Shown here: one piece after another, positions 1 to 6,104 of the stretch | Position numbering within the stretch: the stretch's first letter is position 1 | Layout: each line of letters starts with the position of its first letter | Origin: CAZPXF01 sp964590945 | GTDB lineage: Bacteria; Bacillota; Clostridia; Lachnospirales; Lachnospiraceae | Direction of reading: 5' to 3' | DNA: 14,479 nt | NCBI GenBank assembly: GCA_964590945.1 | Contig: CAZPXF010000055.1 | Span: 1 to 14,479 of the forward strand | Made by a program: the position numbers and the translations under genes | Notes under the pieces: model-generated | Databases searched by the model: none | Told to the model about the DNA's origin: nothing | What the model saw: only the letters and a program-made list of their open reading frames with translations

Positions 1-719
1 GAACCACCGTCAGAAGTTGTACCTGCATACTGTGGCTCAGAAAGAGTTGCCTGATCATCCGGATGCTCCTCATTCCATGCCTCAACGCCTTTCTTGTAGC
101 CTTCCCATCTTCCAAGCCATGTAGCGTCGCCCTGCTCCCAGCCGATCAGGCCGATGTTACGATCGCCTTTGTCCAAAAGGATCTGAACAAGCTTCTCGCC
201 GTTCTCTACTTCGTTCTCATGAACAGCTCCGATATAATATGCGGAATCCGTAGCTGCCTGATAGATATCCGGGTTGTCGTCTTCGCTGATAATACGGAAG
301 AACTGTGCCAGGTAAACCTGATTGTCATTACATGTCTTGATCGCAGATGTCATCTCTGTATCAGAAGAGTTACAGATAATGATACCCTGGCATCCAGCCG
401 CGCAAAGCTGCTCAACAGATGCCGTAACCTTCTCCGATACATGTCCCTGGTCCACGTACTGAACTTCAACGCCCAGGGCATCTGCCGCTGCATCCAGGAT
501 CTGCTTACACTGTGCTCCAAGAACGTCTGTGGAACTCCAGATAGAAACGCCGATCTTGATCTTGCTGTTGTCTGTTTCAGTTGCTGTGTCTGACGCCGCC
601 GCTGTTGAGGAATCGGAATCCGAAGATCCTCCTGACGAACCGCATCCAACCAGAAGTCCACCGACCATTGTTACGCATACCAATGCGCTGACAATCTTTT
701 TGAAGAGTCTGTTTTTCAT
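1..719 (-). CDS. Sugar-type ABC transporter substrate-binding lipoprotein (partial, C-terminus off the left edge)
   Basis: The frame opens with ATG at 719 and stays open to position 1, giving about 239 residues of a longer protein; no stop is seen, so the gene is cut by the window edge. The start MKNRLFKKIV is a basic signal-peptide n-region, followed by a hydrophobic core and a lipobox LVGC with the lipidated cysteine at residue 26. A Ser/Gly/Asp/Thr-rich linker (about 27-52) follows, as in Gram-positive lipoproteins tethered to the membrane. From about residue 53 (KIKIGVSIWS) the sequence has the alternating beta-alpha pattern of the periplasmic-binding-protein type I fold (ribose/galactose-binding-like), including GCQGIIICNS and NIGLIGWEQGD. 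I infer that it captures a sugar or similar small solute for an ABC importer; the ligand cannot be told. An AGGAGG site lies 6 bases before the ATG. It has its own promoter (862-890) and is separated from hprK by a terminator. The missing partners (ATPase, permease) should lie further left. Confidence 0.87.
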   Translation of the reverse strand, partial: MKNRLFKKIVSALVCVTMVGGLLVGCGSSGGSSDSDSSTAAASDTATETDNSKIKIGVSIWSSTDVLGAQCKQILDAAADALGVEVQYVDQGHVSEKVTASVEQLCAAGCQGIIICNSSDTEMTSAIKTCNDNQVYLAQFFRIISEDDNPDIYQAATDSAYYIGAVHENEVENGEKLVQILLDKGDRNIGLIGWEQGDATWLGRWEGYKKGVEAWNEEHPDDQATLSEPQYAGTTSDGG

Positions 720-861
720 AATTACCTCCTACTCGAAATTAAAAATTGTATGGTTACAAATTTTCGTTCAAAGAGCCATTCGTCTTGTCTTAGGTTTTTA
801 GTCATTTTGACTGTTTTTTTGGGGAATTTTTTAAAACGTTTGGTTCTTTTAACTATGATGT

Positions 862-890
862 ACTATACAACATTTCTTAATATTCGTCAA
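862..890 (-). promoter_or_regulatory. Sigma-A-type promoter of the substrate-binding lipoprotein gene
   Basis: Read on the minus strand, TTGACG (-35, 890-885) is followed by a 17-base spacer and TATAGT (-10, 867-862). Each hexamer matches consensus at five of six positions and the spacing is ideal. The start of transcription would be near 855, leaving an untranslated leader of about 135 bases before the ATG at 719, long enough to carry regulation. Predicted from sequence only. Confidence 0.7.
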
Positions 891-936
891 TATGTATTTC
901 GCAATTTCGTGATAATAGTCAAATATGTATCTGCCT

Positions 937-949
937 TTTTGTACAATTT
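937..949. promoter_or_regulatory. Second TTGTACAA palindrome, possible operator half of a pair
   Basis: The core TTGTACAA (939-946) is a perfect 8-bp palindrome sharing TTGTAC/GTACAA half sites with the 18-bp palindrome at 965-982. Its right half also pairs with AAATTGT at 957-963 (stem ACAATTT/AAATTGT), so other readings exist. In AT-rich sequence a site this short can arise by chance; the matching spacing to its neighbour is what makes it worth recording. Confidence 0.3.
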
Positions 950-964
950 GTTTATAAAATTGTG

Positions 965-982
965 TATTTGTACGTACAAATA
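965..982. promoter_or_regulatory. 18-bp perfect palindrome, possible operator
   Basis: TATTTGTACGTACAAATA is a perfect inverted repeat with no spacer. It sits upstream of the binding-protein promoter, centred about 118 bases before the predicted transcription start. A second, shorter palindrome with the same core (TTGTACAA, within 937-949) is centred 31 bases away, about three helical turns. Perfect palindromes of this size in a promoter gap are typical of binding sites for dimeric regulators, but no regulator gene is present here and I cannot name the family. Confidence 0.4.
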
Positions 983-1025
983 TTGTGTTGGCAGGCATTT
1001 CATCCGGAGCTATGCCGGATATGCA

Positions 1026-1062
1026 CACAAAACAAAGAGACGGAAGTTTTTCTTCTTCCGTC
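1026..1062 (-). terminator. Rho-independent terminator of the ftsH-uvrC-hprK operon
   Basis: GACGGAAG (1039-1046) and CTTCCGTC (1055-1062) form a perfect 8-bp stem around an 8-base loop. On the minus strand the stem is followed by TCTTTGTTTTG, an imperfect T-run. It lies 44 bases past the hprK stop codon, in the right place to end that operon and to insulate the binding-protein gene from it. Confidence 0.72.
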
Positions 1063-1105
1063 CCCTTTTATTGAAATATTGTACAGATCCGGGCTTCCGC
1101 CCTGT

Positions 1106-2044
1106 TTATTCCTCATCCAGATCGTGTTTCCTGGCCAGATTTTCCTGCACACGTTTGTAAAGCTCCTGCGCTGCGTTATAACCCATCTGCTTCTGTCTGT
1201 GATTGATCGCAGCGGACTCTACGATGATCGCCAGATTTCTTCCCGGCCGGATCGGTATGCTGTGGCAGACCACCTTGTTGCCGAGAAATTCTGTGTACTG
1301 CTCCTCAAGACCGAGCCTGTCATATTCCCGATCCTTCTGCCAGTCCTCAAGCGTAATAACCAGATCGATATTCTTGGACTCACGGACGCTCTGTACGCCA
1401 AAAAGAGTCTTCACATCAATGATCCCGATACCCCGAAGCTCGATAAAATGCCGGGTAATATCCGGCGCCGTCCCGACCAGCGTCTCATCGCTGATCTTAC
1501 GAATCTCAACGACGTCGTCCGTGACAAGGCGGTGTCCTCGTTTGATCAGCTCCAGAGCCGCCTCGCTCTTGCCGATTCCGCTCTCGCCTCTGATCAGAAC
1601 GCCCACTCCATATACGTCGACCAGTACCCCGTGGATGGAAATGCATGGCGCCAGGACTATGCTCAGATACCGGATCAGCTCTGCGAGAAAAGCGGACGTC
1701 TTATTCTCCGTGGAAAAGATCGGCGTATCATACTTCTGAGCAAGATCAAGCAGGATCTGGTCCGGTTTCAGACTGCGGCTGAAAATAATACACGGCACCT
1801 TCTGTCTCAGGATCCGGTCATACGCTTCATACTTTTCCTCTTCTGACATCTCATGAAGATAGGTATATTCTACATATCCGATCAGCTGTATACGGTCCGG
1901 ATCAAAATATTCAAAAAACCCCGCCAGCTGAAGGGCCGGTCTGTTAATATCCGAAACCGTGATCCTGCGCCCCCGCAGATCGATATCCGGAGTCAGATTT
2001 TTGAGATTCATCCTTTCAACAACTTTTTGTAAACTAACGCTCAT
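1106..2044 (-). CDS. hprK: HPr kinase/phosphorylase
   Basis: The 312-residue product has the length of Firmicute HprK/P. This cytoplasmic enzyme phosphorylates HPr on its regulatory serine (Ser46) and removes that phosphate again, feeding CcpA-dependent carbon catabolite control. The N-terminal domain spans about residues 1-130. The C-terminal catalytic domain carries the Walker A loop GESGIGKS (153-160) followed by E161, the conserved H139, the acidic pair D176-D177, the family signature ELRGIGIIDV (202-211) and the phosphorylase loop PIRPGRN (264-270); all look intact. The ATG at 2044 is preceded by GAGGAG at good spacing. It lies 38 bases after the uvrC stop and is the last gene of the ftsH-uvrC-hprK operon, followed by a terminator. 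An uvrC-hprK pairing is, as far as I recall, frequent in Clostridia; the cell-wall genes often found downstream of hprK there are absent here. Confidence 0.97.
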   Translation of the reverse strand: MSVSLQKVVERMNLKNLTPDIDLRGRRITVSDINRPALQLAGFFEYFDPDRIQLIGYVEYTYLHEMSEEEKYEAYDRILRQKVPCIIFSRSLKPDQILLDLAQKYDTPIFSTENKTSAFLAELIRYLSIVLAPCISIHGVLVDVYGVGVLIRGESGIGKSEAALELIKRGHRLVTDDVVEIRKISDETLVGTAPDITRHFIELRGIGIIDVKTLFGVQSVRESKNIDLVITLEDWQKDREYDRLGLEEQYTEFLGNKVVCHSIPIRPGRNLAIIVESAAINHRQKQMGYNAAQELYKRVQENLARKHDLDEE

Positions 2045-2082
2045 ATTTGTACTCTCCTCATATAATATATGTCATCTTTGTA

Positions 2083-3924
2083 TCATGAGTGGAAAAAGGC
2101 GTATACCTGCCGCGCGGATTTTTCATTCATCGACGGCAGTTCTTTTAGCTCCTCCACCTCTGCATTCTTCAATTCATCTATACTTTGGTACGCCTGCATC
2201 AGCGCCTTTCTTCTGGCCGGGCCGACGCCGGGAATATCATCCAGTATCGAGTAAACCTGCCCCCCGGCGCGGAGCTTCCGGTGGTATTCAATTGCAAACC
2301 GGTGCGCCTCATCCTGGATTCTTGTGATGAGCTTAAATCCCTCTGAATCTGTATCGATCGGAAGCTCTTCATTTTCATAGTACAATCCTCTTGTGCGGTG
2401 GTGGTCATCCTTTACCATGCCGCAGACCGGAATATCCAGATCCAGTTCCCTCAGGACCTCCAGCGCCACATTGACCTGTCCTTTTCCACCGTCCATCAAA
2501 AGAAGATCCGGAAACGTCTGGAATCCGCCCAGATTGCGCCCCTCCTCGCGCTCCCTCAGGCCATGCTGAAACCGTCTTGTCAGCACCTCTCTCATGCTGG
2601 CGTAATCATCAGCTCCCTGTACGCCCTTGATCTTAAACTTCCGGTAATCATTCCGCTTCGGTTTCCCCCGGTCATAGACGATCATCGATCCTACGGAATT
2701 GAATCCATTTGTATTGGATATATCGTAGGCTTCCATCCTCTTTATGCCGGAGATTCCAAGAAGCGCCTCGATCTCATGCACCGCGCCGATTGTCCGGCTC
2801 TCTTCCCTTTTTAACCGTTCGCGGTCTTTTTGGAGCACAAGAAACGCATTCTTATGGGCAAGCTCCACAAGCTTTTCCTTCTGTCCCTTTTTAGGGTTTC
2901 GGATATAGACGCGGCGTCCCCGTCTCCGGGTCAGCCATTCTTCCAGAAGCTCTCTGTCCTCAATCTCCTCCTCCAGCATCAATTCCCTTGGGATGTACGG
3001 CGTTCCTGCATAGAACTGTTTGACAAAGCTTGTCAGGATATCGCTCTTATCGCTGCTGTCGATATTCGACATATAAAAGTGATCCCGCCCGATCAGCCTT
3101 CCGCTCCGGATAAAAAACACCTGAACGACCGCGTCGCCGCCGTCCACCGCTGCCGCCAGAATATCCTTATCCTCCTGATCGCTGTTCGTGATCTTCTGTT
3201 TCTGTGCAACCTGCTTCACGCTGTTTAACAGCTCCCGGTATTCGATCGCCTTCTCAAATTCCAGATTCTCCGAAGCCTCCAGCATCTTCTCCTCCAGCTC
3301 CAAAAGAATCTCATCATAGCTGCCATTTAAGAATTGCAGCGCCCTGTTTACGGATTTCCTGTACTCTTCCACGGAAATATACCCCTGACATGGCGCCGGA
3401 CATCTGTCGATATGGTAGTTCAGACACGGCCTCTCTTTCCCCTGATCCTTCGGAAGGCTGCGACTGCATGTCCGGATCCGGTATAATTTCTGGAGCAGAT
3501 CGATCGTATCCTTTACTGCTCCTGCGCTCGTATACGGTCCGAAATATTTCGAGCCATCCTTTTTCAGACTTCGGGAAAATAAAATACGCGGGTAGGCCTC
3601 CGGAACTGTAACCTTGATATAAGGATAGGTCTTATCATCCATCAGCATCGTATTGTACTTCGGACGGTGCTCTTTGATCAGGTTACATTCCAGCACCAGC
3701 GCTTCCAGTTCCGAATCTGTCACAATATATTCAAACCAGCGGATATGCGCCACCATCTGCTCGATCTTTGCACCCTTGTTCCGGCTGGCCTGAAAATACT
3801 GTCTGACGCGGTTCTTCAGGCTGATTGCCTTTCCCACGTATATGATCTCATCTCTTTCGTCGTGCATCAGATACACGCCCGGTTTTCCCGGCAGCTTTTT
3901 CAATTCCTCCTCAATGGAAAACAT
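2083..3924 (-). CDS. uvrC: UvrABC excision nuclease subunit C
   Basis: The product is a 613-residue UvrC, the subunit that makes both incisions around a DNA lesion during nucleotide excision repair. Domains in order: GIY-YIG nuclease at about 14-95 (GVYLM at 16-20, YVGKA at 29-33, which makes the 3' cut); four cysteines at 153, 167, 175 and 179, in the spacing (C-13-C-7-C-3-C) of the region reported to bind an iron-sulfur cluster in UvrC; a UVR motif for UvrB contact at about 203-238; the RNase H-like nuclease for the 5' cut, with DISNTNG (401-407), MDGGKGQ (477-483) and H541 in EAHRFAI; and C-terminal helix-hairpin-helix DNA-binding motifs (DIPGVGPARR and following, about 563-610). All key residues appear present. 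The ATG lies only 6 bases after the ftsH stop, so translation is probably coupled; the GAGG site sits inside the end of ftsH. Confidence 0.98.
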   Translation of the reverse strand: MFSIEEELKKLPGKPGVYLMHDERDEIIYVGKAISLKNRVRQYFQASRNKGAKIEQMVAHIRWFEYIVTDSELEALVLECNLIKEHRPKYNTMLMDDKTYPYIKVTVPEAYPRILFSRSLKKDGSKYFGPYTSAGAVKDTIDLLQKLYRIRTCSRSLPKDQGKERPCLNYHIDRCPAPCQGYISVEEYRKSVNRALQFLNGSYDEILLELEEKMLEASENLEFEKAIEYRELLNSVKQVAQKQKITNSDQEDKDILAAAVDGGDAVVQVFFIRSGRLIGRDHFYMSNIDSSDKSDILTSFVKQFYAGTPYIPRELMLEEEIEDRELLEEWLTRRRGRRVYIRNPKKGQKEKLVELAHKNAFLVLQKDRERLKREESRTIGAVHEIEALLGISGIKRMEAYDISNTNGFNSVGSMIVYDRGKPKRNDYRKFKIKGVQGADDYASMREVLTRRFQHGLREREEGRNLGGFQTFPDLLLMDGGKGQVNVALEVLRELDLDIPVCGMVKDDHHRTRGLYYENEELPIDTDSEGFKLITRIQDEAHRFAIEYHRKLRAGGQVYSILDDIPGVGPARRKALMQAYQSIDELKNAEVEELKELPSMNEKSARQVYAFFHS

Positions 3925-3930
3925 CTGCTG

Positions 3931-5931
3931 CTAAACCTCTTCTTTCTTATCATCCTCTTCCTGCTCTGCGGATTCCAGGGTCTTCTCCGGCTCATCCTTC
4001 TGCCCTGCGGATTCCAAAGCCTTCTCCGGCTCATCCTTCTGCTCCGCAGGCTCTTTCTCCTTCTTAAGCTCCGGCTCGATCCGATACAGGATTTCCATAA
4101 ATTCCTTACCCGTGATCGTCTCCTTCTCGATCAGGAACACCGCGATCTCATCCAGCGCTTTCCGATGCTCATTGAGCAGTCTCTTCGCCTCGTCATAAGC
4201 GTCTCTTAACATACGCATAACTTCCTGATCGATCTCAGCCTCCGTAGCCTGTCCGCAGTTGCTGACCGGACGTCCGTTCAGATATCTCTGCTGGATCGAT
4301 TCCAGTCCTACAAGACCGAATCTATCCGACATTCCGTACTGCGTGACCATCGCCCTCGCAATCGATGTCGCACGCTCGATATCATTTGCCGCGCCCGTCG
4401 TGACCGTATCAAAAACGATCTCCTCTGCCGCGCGTCCTGCGACAAGGCCGACAAGCATAGCCTCGAGTTCTTTCTTTGTATTGAGGAACTTCTCCTCCTC
4501 CGGCGTCTGCATAACATAGCCGAGCGCGCCCATGGTTCTCGGCACGATCGTGATCTTCTGTACCGGCTCCGCCTCCTTCTGGAGCGCGTTGACCAGCGCA
4601 TGTCCGACCTCATGATAGGAGACGATCCTTCTCTCTTCCTTATTCATAATGCGGTCTTTCTTTTCTTTCCCTACAAGTACAACCTCCACAGCTTCAAAGA
4701 GATCCTTCTGGCATACGACGGATCTTCCATGCTTGACCGCATTGATCGCCGCTTCATTGATCATATTCGCCAGATCAGAGCCGACCGCTCCCGAGGTTGC
4801 AAGTGCGATCGCTTCCAGATCGACAGTCTCGTCCATCCTGACGTCCTTGGAATGCACCTTCAGCGTCTCCACACGCCCCCTCAGATCAGGCTTGTCCACA
4901 ATGATCCTCCGGTCGAAACGCCCCGGTCGAAGGAGCGCCGGATCCAGAATCTCCGGGCGGTTCGTCGCCGCCAGAAGCAGAAGGCCTGCATTCGTATCAA
5001 ATCCATCCATCTCCGCAAGAAGCTGGTTCAGCGTCTGCTCACGCTCATCATTGCTTCCAAGTCCATTGTCACGGCTCTTGCCGATGGCGTCGATCTCGTC
5101 GATAAAGATAATACATGGCGCCATGGACTGCGCCTGCTTAAACAGGTCACGGACACGGGAAGCGCCGACGCCGACATACATCTCGACAAACGCGGAGCCG
5201 GACAGTGAGAAAAACGGTACCTTCGCTTCTCCCGCCACAGCTTTGGCAAGCAGCGTCTTACCGGTTCCCGGCGGGCCGACAAGAAGCGCTCCTTTCGGAA
5301 GCTTGGCTCCTATTCCGGTATATTTCTTCGGGTTGTGCAGGAAATCCACGACCTCCTGAAGAGATTCCTTCGCTTCGTCCTGACCGGCCACGTCCTTAAA
5401 GGTAACCCCCGTCTGCTTCTCCACATACATCTTGGCGTTGCTCTTACCGATTCCCATCATGCCTCCGCTCTTCGACATCTTGTTCATCAGGAACGTCAGT
5501 CCGATCCAGATGATCGCAAACGGAAGAACAACCGAGATCAGAACGCTCCATATCGCCGACGAAGTAGAATCCGGGATCTCAGAATTGACGACTACGCCCT
5601 TGTCTTCCAGCCTGGAAAGGAGATCCGGATCATCAATAATACCGGTATAATAGACCTTCTGCATACTGCTTCCGGACTCCTTCTTCGCCTTGATCTCATA
5701 CCGGTCCTTCTCGATCGTCACGGATTCCACGGTTCCCTCGTCCACCATCTTCATGAACTCGGTGTAGGTGATCTCCGAATTCGTCCCGCTCTGCAGCATG
5801 GAGTACAGTCCGAATACCACAAACGCCGTAATCAGTGTAGTTATTATAACAATCATCATTCCCGGACGATTATTCTTATTATTGTCGCCGGGCTTCTGGT
5901 TGTTATTGTTATTATTATTTTTAATATCCAT
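3931..5931 (-). CDS. ftsH: ATP-dependent zinc metalloprotease FtsH (divergent form)
   Basis: This is a membrane-anchored AAA+ protease of 666 residues that extracts and degrades membrane and short-lived cytosolic proteins. I chose the ATG at 5931 because AAGGAGG lies 6 bases upstream; the longer frame from 5955 would put that site inside the gene. Order: Asn-rich start (residues 5-21); first membrane segment about 25-46; extracytoplasmic domain to about 125; second membrane segment about 127-149; AAA domain with Walker A GPPGTGKT (219-226), pore loop MYVG (251-254), Walker B IIFIDEID (274-281) and second region of homology ending RPGRFDR (335-341); protease site HEVGH (440-444) with the third metal ligand Asp in TTGAANDIER (D517). 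The tail (about 625-666) is acidic with a 13-residue repeat. Most FtsH proteins have MFVG and HEAGH, so this looks like a divergent paralogue. It is the first gene of the operon with uvrC and hprK. Confidence 0.96.
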   Translation of the reverse strand: MDIKNNNNNNNQKPGDNNKNNRPGMMIVIITTLITAFVVFGLYSMLQSGTNSEITYTEFMKMVDEGTVESVTIEKDRYEIKAKKESGSSMQKVYYTGIIDDPDLLSRLEDKGVVVNSEIPDSTSSAIWSVLISVVLPFAIIWIGLTFLMNKMSKSGGMMGIGKSNAKMYVEKQTGVTFKDVAGQDEAKESLQEVVDFLHNPKKYTGIGAKLPKGALLVGPPGTGKTLLAKAVAGEAKVPFFSLSGSAFVEMYVGVGASRVRDLFKQAQSMAPCIIFIDEIDAIGKSRDNGLGSNDEREQTLNQLLAEMDGFDTNAGLLLLAATNRPEILDPALLRPGRFDRRIIVDKPDLRGRVETLKVHSKDVRMDETVDLEAIALATSGAVGSDLANMINEAAINAVKHGRSVVCQKDLFEAVEVVLVGKEKKDRIMNKEERRIVSYHEVGHALVNALQKEAEPVQKITIVPRTMGALGYVMQTPEEEKFLNTKKELEAMLVGLVAGRAAEEIVFDTVTTGAANDIERATSIARAMVTQYGMSDRFGLVGLESIQQRYLNGRPVSNCGQATEAEIDQEVMRMLRDAYDEAKRLLNEHRKALDEIAVFLIEKETITGKEFMEILYRIEPELKKEKEPAEQKDEPEKALESAGQKDEPEKTLESAEQEEDDKKEEV
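3967..4044. repeat. 39-bp tandem repeat in the ftsH tail
   Basis: Two 39-base copies (3967-4005 and 4006-4044) match at 35 of 39 positions and encode a 13-residue acidic/lysine unit containing QKDEPEK; the encoded protein shows two full copies and a degenerate third. The period is a multiple of three, so copy-number changes keep the reading frame and would only lengthen or shorten the cytosolic tail of FtsH. Confidence 0.85.
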
Positions 5932-5937
5932 TCTTAT

Positions 5938-5944
5938 CCTCCTT
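5938..5944 (-). promoter_or_regulatory. Ribosome binding site that fixes the ftsH start
   Basis: On the minus strand AAGGAGG is followed by six bases and ATG (5931-5929). A start at 5955 is also in frame but would need translation through this site and has no comparable site of its own, so 5931 is preferred. Confidence 0.85.
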
Positions 5945-5960
5945 GGTAAACTCACATCTT

Positions 5961-5989
5961 ATTATAAGGATATGCTAAATATAAATCAA
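5961..5989 (-). promoter_or_regulatory. Promoter of the ftsH-uvrC-hprK operon
   Basis: On the minus strand TTGATT (-35, 5989-5984), a 17-base spacer and a perfect TATAAT (-10, 5966-5961) form a good sigma-A-type promoter. Transcription would start near 5954, about 22 bases before the ATG at 5931. I see no heat-shock operator (CIRCE-type inverted repeat) here. Confidence 0.7.
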
Positions 5990-6044
5990 TAAAATATATG
6001 TGAAAAAAATTTAAACTCATATGGATTTTTTTGTACACAGGCTG

Positions 6045-6050
6045 TATAAT
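6045..6050 (+). promoter_or_regulatory. -10 element of the pyrG promoter
   Basis: TATAAT (6045-6050) lies 54 bases before the pyrG ATG in the divergent ftsH/pyrG gap. No good -35 hexamer sits 16-18 bases upstream (TGGATT at 6022-6027 is the best at 17 bases). The start of transcription would fall near 6056-6058. The leader has no terminator-like hairpin, so the CTP-dependent attenuation known for pyrG in some Gram-positive bacteria is not evident. Confidence 0.5.
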
Positions 6051-6104
6051 AAACCTTTAAATGCTGAAACCAAATGTACAATGCAGCACAAAGGAGGCTT
6101 AAAA

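Larger units (their letters stand above)
720..1105. other. AT-rich intergenic region between hprK and the binding-protein gene
   Basis: This 386-base gap holds the hprK terminator (about 1026-1062), two TTGTAC palindromes (937-949 and 965-982), a sigma-A-type promoter for the binding-protein gene (862-890) and a leader of about 135 bases. Inside the leader, AGTCA-TTT-TGACT (around 799-811) can form a short 5-bp hairpin that is too weak for a terminator. The base composition is much richer in A and T than in the flanking genes. I see no convincing coding sequence, tRNA or known riboswitch fold. Confidence 0.7.

Noticed and set aside
828..846. A CcpA cre-like site around AAACGTTT upstream of the sugar-binding-protein gene
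   Set aside because: On either strand it misses two or three of the conserved cre positions, including the G and the final C. The presence of hprK nearby is not evidence for a cre here.
849..998. A 49-codon minus-strand frame (MPANTIFVRTNTQ...) in the gap after hprK
   Set aside because: It has only a weak ribosome-site candidate, overlaps both palindromes and the predicted promoter of the binding-protein gene, and its composition simply reflects AT-rich spacer DNA.
1006..1019. ATCCGG-agctatg-CCGGAT-type hairpin next to the hprK terminator
   Set aside because: The stem is short, has no T-run on either strand and competes with other pairings (GGCAT/ATGCC). The 1039-1062 hairpin explains termination better.
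2045..2082. A separate hprK promoter in the uvrC-hprK gap (TATATTAT-rich stretch)
   Set aside because: The gap is only 38 bases and mostly taken up by the ribosome site. No -35 hexamer with proper spacing is visible, so operon transcription from the ftsH promoter is the simpler reading.
6051..6104. CTP-dependent attenuator in the pyrG leader
   Set aside because: Known Gram-positive pyrG attenuation needs a GGGC-type start and a terminator hairpin in the leader. The leader here is short and shows only a weak TGCTG/CAGCA pairing with no T-run.
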